DNA of 20,345 bases from Azophilus sp964638775 (lineage in GTDB: Bacteria > Pseudomonadota > Gammaproteobacteria > Pseudomonadales > Azotimanducaceae): NCBI GenBank assembly GCA_964638775.1, contig CAZWZH010000059.1, positions 1-20,345 on the forward strand, written 5' to 3'. A program made the translations under genes and the position numbers. Below, piece after piece: positions 1-8,800 of this stretch (position 1 is the first letter of the stretch; each line of letters starts with the position of its first letter). The notes beneath the pieces were generated by a model that was not told the origin of the DNA, ran no database searches, and was given only the letters and a program-made list of their open reading frames with translations.

Positions 1-1
1 G

Positions 2-916
2 GTGCTCGGGCCGCACGTCAGCCAGATGGGATCGTTGGTGGATGCTGAACACCTGCGCTTCGACTTTTCGCACGGCCAGCCGGTGACGACCGGGGAACTG
101 GCCGACATCGAGGCGCTGGTCAACGAACAGGTTTTCGCAAACACCGATGTCGGTGTTGCTCGAACGAGCTACGACGAAGCCATCGAGCAGGGCGCCATCG
201 CCCTGTTCGGCGAAAAATACGGCGACGAAGTGCGTGTACTGACCATGGGCGGCGACTGGTCCGTGGAACTCTGTGGCGGCACCCATGTACGGCGCACCGG
301 CGATATTGGCCTGTGCAGGATCACCGCCGAGTCGGGCATCGCCCAGGGCGTTCGCCGCATCGAAGCGGTGACCGGTATGGCGGCGCTAAAGCGGGTCTCG
401 AAGGTGGACAGTCTCGTCCAGCACCTGGCGGACACCTTGAAGTCAATCCCGCAGAACCTCGAGGATCGCGTCGCGTCGCTTGTCGAGGAAAACCGGCGCC
501 TGGCCAGGGAAGTCAAGGAGCTGACGCAACGGCTCGCATCCGGCTTCGGATCCGACCTTGTCGATGGCGCGCAGGACGTGAACGGTATCAAGGTGGTCGC
601 TGCGAAAATCGAGGGGGATGCCAAAGCCATGATGCAGACCCTGGATCTGCTCAAGTCCAGGCTGAACCCGGTGGTGATCCTGCTGGCGCAGGAGAACAAG
701 GGCAAAGTCAACCTGGTGGCGGGCGTCTCGAATGATCTCACGGAGCGCATGCAGGCGCCGGAACTGATAAAGGTGGTCGGCGCAGTCGTCGGCGCCCGTG
801 GAGGCGGCAGCCCGGTGCTGGCCAGAGCCGGAGGCGGCGATGCACCGGAGAAGCTGGGCGATGCAATGGCGATGGTCGCCGAATGGGTTCGTGAGCGTTC
901 CGGCGGTACGCCGTGA
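2..916 (+). CDS. alaS: Alanyl-tRNA synthetase, C-terminal part (5' end outside window)
   Basis: Cytoplasmic enzyme that charges tRNA-Ala and clears mischarged Ser/Gly. Only the last 304 residues lie in the window, so the catalytic and tRNA-recognition domains are missing; full AlaRS is about 870 residues. What is visible is the editing (SAD) domain, with its HLRFDFSH segment and the zinc-type CGGTHV motif near residues 91-96. A helical linker follows (about 140-180), then the C-Ala/DHHA1 domain ending in the Gly-rich GARGGGSPVLARAGGG segment (about 262-277) that is characteristic of AlaRS C-termini. The stop is TGA at 914-916. lysC follows after 117 bp on the same strand, an arrangement common in Gammaproteobacteria. 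Identification is secure; the apparent start at position 2 is only the window edge. Confidence 0.96.
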   Translation: MLGPHVSQMGSLVDAEHLRFDFSHGQPVTTGELADIEALVNEQVFANTDVGVARTSYDEAIEQGAIALFGEKYGDEVRVLTMGGDWSVELCGGTHVRRTGDIGLCRITAESGIAQGVRRIEAVTGMAALKRVSKVDSLVQHLADTLKSIPQNLEDRVASLVEENRRLAREVKELTQRLASGFGSDLVDGAQDVNGIKVVAAKIEGDAKAMMQTLDLLKSRLNPVVILLAQENKGKVNLVAGVSNDLTERMQAPELIKVVGAVVGARGGGSPVLARAGGGDAPEKLGDAMAMVAEWVRERSGGTP

Positions 917-1033
917 GCGGCGGGAATCTTCGATAATGGCTCTTTCCCCGGAATTCACGGAACTGATTGCTGCCGAGGCCAGTGGCTGGATCTTTGCGTC
1001 GAGTAACCGGGTGAACCGGCGAGGAGCGCCCGC

Positions 1034-2266
<1,233 letters not shown>

Positions 2267-2277
2267 GCTGGCCGGCG

Positions 2278-2296
2278 GCCGGAGTTCCACTCCGGC
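2278..2296 (+). terminator. Hairpin just after lysC (possible terminator)
   Basis: A perfect 7-bp inverted repeat (GCCGGAG / CTCCGGC) with a 5-nt loop begins 12 nt past the lysC stop. The position and GC-rich stem suit a transcription terminator, but no T-tract follows, so it could act only weakly or merely protect the 3' end. Confidence 0.4.
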
Positions 2297-2331
2297 GCTC
2301 CGACATGGGGATTGCTGCGGTAGCGGCCGAA

Positions 2332-2460
2332 TCAGCGTGCGTAGGTAAAACTGCCGTCCAGCGTCAGCGTTTCACCCATCAGGTAGTCACCCGCCCGCGA
2401 TGCCATGTACACCACGGTTCCGGCGATATTCTCCGGCCGGCTGACTGAGCCCGGCTTCAA
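2332..2460 (-). pseudogene. 3' remnant of a short-chain dehydrogenase/reductase gene
   Basis: In this frame the minus strand reads about 42 codons ending in TGA at 2334-2332. The peptide contains RPENIAGTVVYMASRAG and YLMGETLTLDGSFTYA. This matches the C-terminal end of classical SDR enzymes, where a PEEIA-type helix, a 'YLAS' segment and the closing 'TG-TLxVDGG' strand occur; the rest of the roughly 250-residue protein is absent. Recognisable SDR sequence stops where the antitoxin gene's 3' end begins (antitoxin stop at 2459-2457), as if the toxin-antitoxin module had landed in or replaced the 5' part. No start codon or ribosome site belongs to the fragment, so it is a relic and its former substrate is unknown. 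Confidence 0.6.
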
Positions 2461-2750
2461 GCCACCAGCGATTTGCGCACGAATTCCGGATTGGCCTGGA
2501 TGACGCGCAGATAGTTGCAGGCGGCTGCGTCCGGTGAGCGCTTGCCTTGCTCCCAGCCCTTGACGGTATCGAGACTGAGATGAAACGTGCGGGCAAAGAC
2601 GGCTTGAGACATATCCAGCCGCTGTCGCATCGCCTTGATCTGGGTGGACGTTACCAGTACGTAGGCGGTTTTTGGTGCTGCCCTTCCCCTGGCGACTCGT
2701 ACCGCTTCCTGGAGATTCGACTCCAATTCGTCGAAAAGTGCTTTGTCCAT
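2457..2750 (-). CDS. HigA/NadS-like XRE-family antitoxin
   Basis: A 97-residue DNA-binding protein. Residues about 37-72 form an XRE/Cro-type helix-turn-helix: IKAMRQRLDMSQAVFARTF is followed by LDTVKGWEQGKRSPD, the recognition-helix pattern shared by HigA-type antitoxins. An N-terminal helix (LFDELESNLQEAVRVARG) is also typical of this class. It starts at ATG 2750, 9 bp downstream of the end of the broken toxin reading frame, giving the toxin-first order of higBA-type modules. The gene looks intact. It probably binds the palindrome upstream of the toxin (3106-3128). With the toxin dead it can only be a residual repressor or a solitary antitoxin able to neutralise related toxins. Confidence 0.8.
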   Translation of the reverse strand: MDKALFDELESNLQEAVRVARGRAAPKTAYVLVTSTQIKAMRQRLDMSQAVFARTFHLSLDTVKGWEQGKRSPDAAACNYLRVIQANPEFVRKSLVA

Positions 2751-2759
2751 TACTACCGC

Positions 2760-3089
2760 CTATTCGAATTGCTGAACGATCTCATCGACATACTTTCGCA
2801 GTCTTGATGCCTGGTCCGCGTCAAAGTCCTACCGTTCCGCCTTCGCATATATCAGGAGCAGAAGGATCGGCTTGTGCTCGCTGTGATTGAAATAGATCAC
2901 TCAAGCACCGCCGCGTTTGCCAAGACCGGGACGCGCAAACCTGACCTTTCGCAAACCACCCGTTCCCGGAATGACGCTTCCGGACCTGGGTTGCCTGGCC
3001 AGAAACTCCAGCAAGTCCTCGAATCCCGCATCGCCCAGCAGATTCCGGGCTTTTTTCTCGAAGGACCCGATCGGAACCAGCGACTGCAT
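2760..3089 (-). pseudogene. RelE/HigB-like toxin, inactivated by two in-frame stop codons
   Basis: The frame begins at ATG 3089 (a TTG at 3107 is also possible but lies inside the operator). The first part contains SFEKKARNLL, DLLEFLARQPRSG and VIPGTGGLRKVRFARPG, the hallmark core of RelE/HigB-type mRNA-interferase toxins. TGA (2903-2901) then interrupts the conserved 'GGAR-VIYYY' junction. Beyond it the same frame continues as VIYFNHSEHKPILLLIYAKAER, the matching C-terminal strand, hits TAG (2831-2829), and continues with a typical C-terminal helix (ASRLRKYVDEIVQQF) to TAG at 2762-2760. No frameshift is needed: two point nonsense changes, explicable as C-to-T in CGA and CAG codons, account for the decay. 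Translation would give only a fragment lacking the C-terminal active-site region. Confidence 0.8.
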
Positions 3090-3105
3090 CAGACGCTTAT
3101 GACCC

Positions 3106-3169
3106 AATGAACCCTAGTATGGTTCATTGAACCCCAGTCGTCAATCATTGTGGTCCGCGTTTGGTTCAT
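3106..3169 (-). promoter_or_regulatory. Palindromic operator of the toxin-antitoxin module
   Basis: AATGAACC (3106-3113) and GGTTCATT (3121-3128) form a perfect 8-bp inverted repeat around a 7-bp spacer just upstream of the toxin ATG. Two further half-sites follow: TGAACC at 3128-3133 and GGTTCAT at 3163-3169. Repeated inverted half-sites at this position are the normal binding target of HigA-type antitoxins; which protein binds is inferred. Confidence 0.6.
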
Positions 3170-3173
3170 GTTC

Positions 3174-3190
3174 GATCCTTGGGAAGGATC
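3174..3190. repeat. Short perfect inverted repeat downstream of pncA
   Basis: GATCCTT and AAGGATC are separated by GGG. The hairpin lies 54 bp beyond the pncA stop, between two minus-strand units. There is no T-run on either side, so a terminator role is possible but unproved. I see no gene in the rest of 3129-3243. Confidence 0.35.
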
Positions 3191-3243
3191 AACCTGGATT
3201 CTGCGTGCCGAGAATCCTGGCGGCTATGGACGAATGTCAGGAG

Positions 3244-3906
3244 TCAGGTTGAGATATCGACGGTTTTCGGCTTGGACAATTGCCGGCTGCGCAAGATTTC
3301 CCCGGTCGGCTTTAGCGTTACACCCCGCTTTTGCCAATCGTCAAACAGGTTGCGCCGTGCGCTCTCATCGAGTGCTTGAACGGCATCGGTGACCACGGTG
3401 ATCGAGGTATCGGGAAAGCGTCGCAGCAGCCCTTCCACGGCATACCGGTCGCAGACATCGAGTGCGACGCCGTAAAGCACCACTCGGGAAGCCTGCAAGG
3501 CATTGAGCACGGGAATGACGTTGGGATTGGTGAACACGTCGAAAAAACGCTTGTGGAACAGAACGTCGCCGTGGTGATGCTCGAGCCTTGCCAATACCTC
3601 GGAGGCTCTCTGTTCCGGTTCGACCACCAGTGGATCGCGCAGGGTGGTTTCCGCTATTCGCGCTTGGCCCTGGGTTCCGCGCAGGCAATGGGGCGGAAAG
3701 GTGGATTGAAAGTCCGGGTTCTCCGAGATTTCCTCATCGCCGGGGTCGTGGTTGTCGGAACTGGCGACGATGCGGATTCCGTTGTCGTGTGCGAAGCGCG
3801 TCAGCCGGGCGAGGTTGGGGGCCAGTGTTTCGGCGCCGTTCACGTATAGCTTGCCGTGAGGCAGCATGAAATCGACCTGGGTATCCACATCCCAGAACAC
3901 TTCCAC
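3244..3906 (-). CDS. pncA: Nicotinamidase (isochorismatase-like cysteine hydrolase)
   Basis: Hydrolyses nicotinamide to nicotinate and ammonia in NAD salvage; cytoplasmic. The 220-residue protein shows the nicotinamidase signature: catalytic Asp8 in DTQVDFM, metal ligands in SSDNHDP (Asp51/His53 region) and FPPHCLRGTQG (His73), catalytic Lys119 in FHKRFFDVF, and nucleophile Cys152 in GVALDVCDRYAVEGLL. The PPHC-GT motif favours nicotinamidase over other isochorismatase-family hydrolases. It starts at GTG 3906, only 2 bp past the pncB stop, with GGAGG at about 3917-3921 inside the end of pncB, so the two genes are co-transcribed and probably translationally coupled. Its partner makes nicotinate mononucleotide from this enzyme's product. 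Confidence 0.88.
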   Translation of the reverse strand: MEVFWDVDTQVDFMLPHGKLYVNGAETLAPNLARLTRFAHDNGIRIVASSDNHDPGDEEISENPDFQSTFPPHCLRGTQGQARIAETTLRDPLVVEPEQRASEVLARLEHHHGDVLFHKRFFDVFTNPNVIPVLNALQASRVVLYGVALDVCDRYAVEGLLRRFPDTSITVVTDAVQALDESARRNLFDDWQKRGVTLKPTGEILRSRQLSKPKTVDIST

Positions 3907-3908
3907 GG

Positions 3909-4973
3909 TTACGTTACCTCCGTCAGGCGCGGATTGGGCCGGAACCGCCGGCCGGCCTTGGCGGCGGGCTTGCCTTCCACCAGCACAATGTCCGCGGTGA
4001 AGTCGAAACTGCCGTCGTTCTCGACGAGGGACGAACCGACTCCGTATGCATCCACCGGCAGGCCCAGCGCCTCGAAACGCCGTATCTTCTCATGGTCGAA
4101 CCCGCCGGACACGACGATTCGAACCGCTTCGAACCCTGCGCGGTCGAGGGCATTGCGAACGTTCTGCACCAACGCTGGATTGACGCCGTGCGGGTCGAAT
4201 TCGCCCGCGTTGCCGGCGACGCTCCTGTCCACGAGGTCGCGTGCGGTATCGAGGCGCACACCGTAAAGTCGCCTGCCCAGGGTACGAGCCACCGCCAGCG
4301 AAGTGCCCACGCAGTCGTTTTCGAAGTCGACGAGCACGACAAGGGGCACGGTTTCGGGCAATCGCCCGGCGAACTTGCGGGCTGCGAGTACGGTGTCCCC
4401 CCCATGGACGGCAATGGCGGCGTGGGGCACCGTACCCACCCCGAGGCCGCCCCACCAGGCTGCCTGGGCGTCGGTGGAAACGGCGGCGACACCGGCCAGG
4501 TGCGCCGCGTAGCCGTCGCCGGCCTGCACCGACCAATGGTCGTGCCGTGCGGGGAAATACAGCACGTTCTTTGGCCGTGCGGCCTCTACGGCTTTGCCCG
4601 TATTGGTGGCGATGCGGGTGCGGCGGGCAAGAATACCGAGATAGAGCGTCTCCAGGATCGCGAAGCCCTCGTATGGGCCTTCGATGGTCATCACCGTTTC
4701 ATTCGGTTCGCAACGGTCACCCTCGTGCAGTGCGCGGACGCGGAGCGCCGACCAGTCGTCACTGCCGAGTTTGAGCAGGGCGATGGCCTCATCGATGCCT
4801 GACAGCATTCCGGCGCGCTTGCAGAACACCTGCATCAACACAGACGGGCTGACAGTGCCGGCCCGCAGGGCGTCCCGGGTGCGCACGAAGTACTTGTCGG
4901 TGAAGTACCCGGCGCGGAGCCGCTCGACCGGCAGGTCGAAGACAGAGGGGTCGAGGCGTTGCTTGCTGGACAT
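3909..4973 (-). CDS. pncB: Nicotinate phosphoribosyltransferase
   Basis: Converts nicotinate and PRPP to nicotinate mononucleotide, using ATP, in the Preiss-Handler NAD salvage route. The 354-residue frame from ATG 4973 begins MSSKQRLDPSVFDLP; a TTG 36 nt upstream is the less likely alternative. Family marks are the N-terminal GYFTDKYFVRTRDAL, the PARHDHW segment, GVGTVPHA (phosphate-binding region), VLVDFENDC, the strand YGVRLDT, and VVSGGFDHEKI with GVGSSLV further on, typical of NAPRTase barrels. It is somewhat shorter than E. coli PncB and closer to the compact NAPRTases of other bacteria and archaea. It is the first gene of the pncB-pncA operon and is transcribed away from the dienelactone-hydrolase gene. 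Confidence 0.88.
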   Translation of the reverse strand: MSSKQRLDPSVFDLPVERLRAGYFTDKYFVRTRDALRAGTVSPSVLMQVFCKRAGMLSGIDEAIALLKLGSDDWSALRVRALHEGDRCEPNETVMTIEGPYEGFAILETLYLGILARRTRIATNTGKAVEAARPKNVLYFPARHDHWSVQAGDGYAAHLAGVAAVSTDAQAAWWGGLGVGTVPHAAIAVHGGDTVLAARKFAGRLPETVPLVVLVDFENDCVGTSLAVARTLGRRLYGVRLDTARDLVDRSVAGNAGEFDPHGVNPALVQNVRNALDRAGFEAVRIVVSGGFDHEKIRRFEALGLPVDAYGVGSSLVENDGSFDFTADIVLVEGKPAAKAGRRFRPNPRLTEVT

Positions 4974-5030
4974 CGCCCCGATGGTGGCAGGACAGGCGGG
5001 TGTCCGCAATCGTCCGGCTGGCCGTCGGTT

Positions 5031-5060
5031 TTGACCGGTACTGCGGGGCGCGAATTGTAC
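5031..5060 (+). promoter_or_regulatory. Candidate sigma70-type promoter of the hydrolase gene
   Basis: TTGACC (5031-5036) and TTGTAC (5055-5060) are 18 bp apart, giving a leader of roughly 45 nt before the GTG start at 5112. The -35 is good and the -10 weak, but the same TTGTA-type element recurs at the sterol promoters of this window. Confidence 0.35.
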
Positions 5061-5111
5061 GGCAGGAGGACGTAGAATCCCGCCCTTGACGAAACCGCGA
5101 CAGGAGTCCCC

Positions 5112-5846
5112 GTGATCGAAGCCGAGATCCCCCTCGTCACGCCCGACGGTGCGATGAGCACCTTCATCACCCGCCCGGACGAAGGCGGCCCCTTTCCGGT
5201 TGTTTTCTTCTACATGGATGCGCCGGGGATGCGGGAGGAACTCCGCGACATGGCCCGCCGGATTGCGACGGCCGGCTACTACGTGGTGCTACCTAATCTT
5301 TACTACCGCTCCAACCCCGATTTCGTGCTCAACTTCGCAGACCGCTCGAACCAGGAAGAGATGTTCTCGCTGATGAATCGACTCACCAACGGGATCATCG
5401 TCAAGGACACCGGGGCGCTGATCGCCCATGTGGAGAGTGAACCGGATGCCGACGCGGGCCGCATCGGCTGCGTCGGCTACTGCATGAGCGGGCCCTTCGC
5501 GCTCTGTATGGCGGCCGCCTATCCCGACAGGATTCAATGCGCCGCCTCCATCTACGGGGTGCGCCTGGCGGTCGATGCGGACGACTCGCCCCACCGCGGA
5601 TTCGTGAACACCCGGGGAGAGATATACATTGCCGCCGCCGAGCGCGACGACTATGCGCCGCCGGAGCTCATCGCGAAGGTAGAGGCTGCCATCGCCGAGT
5701 CCGGCGTGAACGGGCGGGTCGAGTGGTATCCGGGAACCGGGCACGGTTTCGCGTTTCCGACCCGCACCGGCATCTTCGACAAGTCGGCGGCGGAGCGCCA
5801 CTGGGCGCGGCTGCACAGCCTGTTCGACCGTAACCTGAGGCGCTGA
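5112..5846 (+). CDS. Dienelactone hydrolase family protein (alpha/beta hydrolase)
   Basis: A 244-residue alpha/beta hydrolase of the dienelactone hydrolase family, probably soluble. The visible triad is Cys124 in GYCMSG (the nucleophile elbow, Cys as in true DLH), an Asp in AAERDDYAPP (about 179-180), and His211 in YPGTGHGFAF. The N-terminal IPLVTPDGAMSTFITRP and VFFYMDAPGMREELRDMARR match the family's substrate-pocket start. The GTG start is supported by AGGAG at 5102-5106. It is transcribed divergently from pncB and converges on the cyclase fusion gene with 33 bp between the ends. The substrate cannot be read from sequence; many relatives are of unknown substrate and need not act in a chlorocatechol pathway. 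No link to sterol metabolism is evident beyond proximity. Confidence 0.8.
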   Translation: MIEAEIPLVTPDGAMSTFITRPDEGGPFPVVFFYMDAPGMREELRDMARRIATAGYYVVLPNLYYRSNPDFVLNFADRSNQEEMFSLMNRLTNGIIVKDTGALIAHVESEPDADAGRIGCVGYCMSGPFALCMAAAYPDRIQCAASIYGVRLAVDADDSPHRGFVNTRGEIYIAAAERDDYAPPELIAKVEAAIAESGVNGRVEWYPGTGHGFAFPTRTGIFDKSAAERHWARLHSLFDRNLRR

Positions 5847-5879
5847 AGCCCTGGGCCACCCTGATTGACAATCCGGGGG

Positions 5880-8800
5880 TCACCGCGCCGGTTGTTCTTG
5901 ACGCCCCCGAACCTGGCGTTTCATTGAACCTGGCGTGGTACCGCCAATAACGCCGATCTCGCCATAGGTTCGCGGGTCCCCGTGCTCGGCATTGATGCGA
6001 TCGGTCGCCGCGGTTTCGGATGGGTGCGCCTTGGCTGCGTCGTGGCGTGACCGACGGCGGTTTTCGTACAGGCCGAGGGCGTGCAGCGGAAAGTACTGCC
6101 GGTAGAGGACGTAGTCGAGCAGTGCCGTGCGGAAGAAGACGCCCGCCATATCCTGCCGGGGCCAGGTTCCGTCCGGTTCCTGGGTGTCGATCAGGAACTG
6201 GGCGCCCCGCGCGATGGCGGCCCAGTTGGAGTCGCCCGCCTCGAGTAGCGCGATCAACGCCCAGGCCGTCTGGATAACCTGACTCTCGACGTGGGGAACG
6301 TAGCGGCCGCTCAGGCAACCGCTGTGATGCTCGCCCCAGCCGCCATCGTCACGCTGGTGGCCGAGCAGCCATCGGCAGGCGAGTCGCAGTGCCGGATCGC
6401 CCGGATCGGCCCCCGCGGCGACCAGGCCCCTGATGCCGAAGAAGGTGCCGTAGATGTACTGCACGCCCCATACGCCACGCCATGCCCCGTCGCTTGCCTG
6501 GGTGCGTCGGAGCCAGGCGTCACCCCGCCGCATCGCACGCTCGGCGGTCGCGTCGACGATGGCAGGGTAACGATCACCGCACGCGGCCAGTGCCGCGAGG
6601 CAGGAGGCCGTGCACTCCACGTAGGAACGCTCCGTCATCGACTCGCCGAACATCTCGGCCGGGTTCAGCCACTCGAGGCCGAATCGCGAGCGTCGTGCCT
6701 CGTAGCTGCCGAAGCCGCCGTCGCGGTTCTGGCCGCGCAACATGAACGCGATGGCTTCGCGGAGCGCCTGCGGGTCGCCTGTCTCGGGGCGGGACGCAAG
6801 CAGGCCAAGCACGGCCTCGGCGGTGCAGTCGGATACCGGCCAGCCATGCCAGACGCCGGCGAAGCACCAGCCGCCCTTCGGGTCGTTCCGGTACGCGGCC
6901 CGGTATCCGTGAAAGCTTTCGCGGATCTGTTGGCTGCGAAGGAATTCACTGCCTCTTTGGAGCGCATCCGTCGCACCGGGGACGCCTCGGGCGCTCGCCA
7001 ACGCCTGTAGGGCGAATCCCGTGTCCCAGGATGCGCTTCTGGCCCCGGTGACGCGCGTCCCGCCGTCCTCGTCCTCCCAGATCCAGCCATCGGCCTGGGC
7101 CAGCGCCTTCCGGCAGTCGCGGTCATCAGGATCCTGCAGCCACAACGCAAGGATGTTGAGAAAACCGCTGACGGGGGAGATGCTCGTGTGGCTGGAACTG
7201 GCAAGCTCCCAGCGAATGCGCCCCGCCAGCGCCTTCACGCATCGTCCGCGCAGCCGCCTGGAATGCAGCCGTTCGTAAGCCCGCCCGATGGCATAAAGGC
7301 CCCGAAGCCGTATCGTGGGTCTCGCGAAGAGATCGCCTTCTCTAAGCCGCTTGCGGCCGGCGGCGAAGTCGACACGCTCGAACCCTTCCGGAAAGAGCTC
7401 CTCCCGCAGCGCTTCGATCAGCGGCGTCACCGGCGCCTGGAACCGGTGCGAGTATACCGTCGCCATCGCCATGTAGATGAGGCGCGTGTGGCAGTACCAG
7501 TTCGACGGGTGCAGCGGTATGCGGCCGGGCAGGAGCCACAGCTCCGGCAGGATGGGATTCAGGCCACGCCAATCGTAGAGGTTCAGCAGGGCCAGCCAGA
7601 ACTTTCCCCAACCCGGTATGCGGTGCACGCCTTCCGAGCGGAGAAAACGCCCGGCGCGCGCAATGAGAGGGTCCTCCCGGTGAACGCCGAGCAGCCGCGC
7701 AGCCACATAGACGAGGGCCGTCACGAAGAGGTATGGCCGCGAGTGCTCATGGAGACCCCAGAGCCCTTCCTCGAGCCGTGTGCGCCCGAACTGGCACAGC
7801 ACAAGCTTCTTGCGGCCAGGTTCCAGTTGCAGCCCCATGATGTGATGCAGCAGCACGTACTGTGCGGTCAGCATCGGACACCAGACCATCTCGCCTTCCC
7901 AGCGACCGTCCTCGCGCTGCAGCCCAAGCAGCCGTTCGGTGGCGCGTTGCAGCGTCTCGCGCGCATCGATTGCCGCGGTGGGGAACGCCGGCCTGGGATC
8001 GCGGCTACGGGCGTGCATGGAGGTCGGCAATGCGCGCGGCAACATGCCCCAGACGCGCTCGTGGCGTTCGCTGGGCGTTTGCCCGGCCCTGTGCAGCCGG
8101 CGATATCCACGCAGGAAATGTCCGACACGGGCACCGAGCGCACGAGCCAGTTCACGGGCGCGGCGCCGGGCCGGCAAGTCGACGGAGTGACGGAACGCGC
8201 TGAAAACCGCATCGACCGCGACGGCCAGGAACGTCAGGCCCAGGCGAACGACCGATGCATCTTCGCAGGCCAGGAGACGCGTGGTCCTGTCGCGGACTGC
8301 GGAGCTTGCCCGCCAGCGCCGGTAGACTGCCTGCCGCATCGCCGCCGCCTCGACCCGGTGGTCGGCAAAGATCTCGTACAGCCCGAGTGACAGGAACTCC
8401 GGCGCCCGGGTCGCCTGCCCACGATTCGCCACGAACCTGCCGAAATCCCCGTTCTGGGCAATGGCCAGCGCATCGTCGAATCCGAGGGTCATTCCGACCG
8501 CTGTCAGTGGGTGGTAGTGTCCCGCCGCGTCGCCGATGAGCACCCGCCGCGGGGTCCCGTAGGTGACCCGGGGTTGCAGCTCGTTGGCCGCCGCCTGGAA
8601 GTTGCCGCGTCGCAACGTATCGACGAAGGCGGAGCGCACCGGGTCCGGCAACAGGTCGGCGTAGGATTCCAGCAGCATGGCCACCCGGTCACGGGGAAGC
8701 CAGTGGTCCAGCGGAACATCGACGATGATGCGCACCCGCCGCGCTCCCAGATTGAACATGAGGATAGGGCCCGGTCCTCCGAGGACCACGTGCCCGTATC

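Noticed and set aside
5880..7980. Cyclase half as squalene-hopene cyclase
   Set aside because: The catalytic motif is DCTAE with the partner Cys in YVECTAS, as in oxidosqualene cyclases; the DxDD motif of hopene cyclases is absent.
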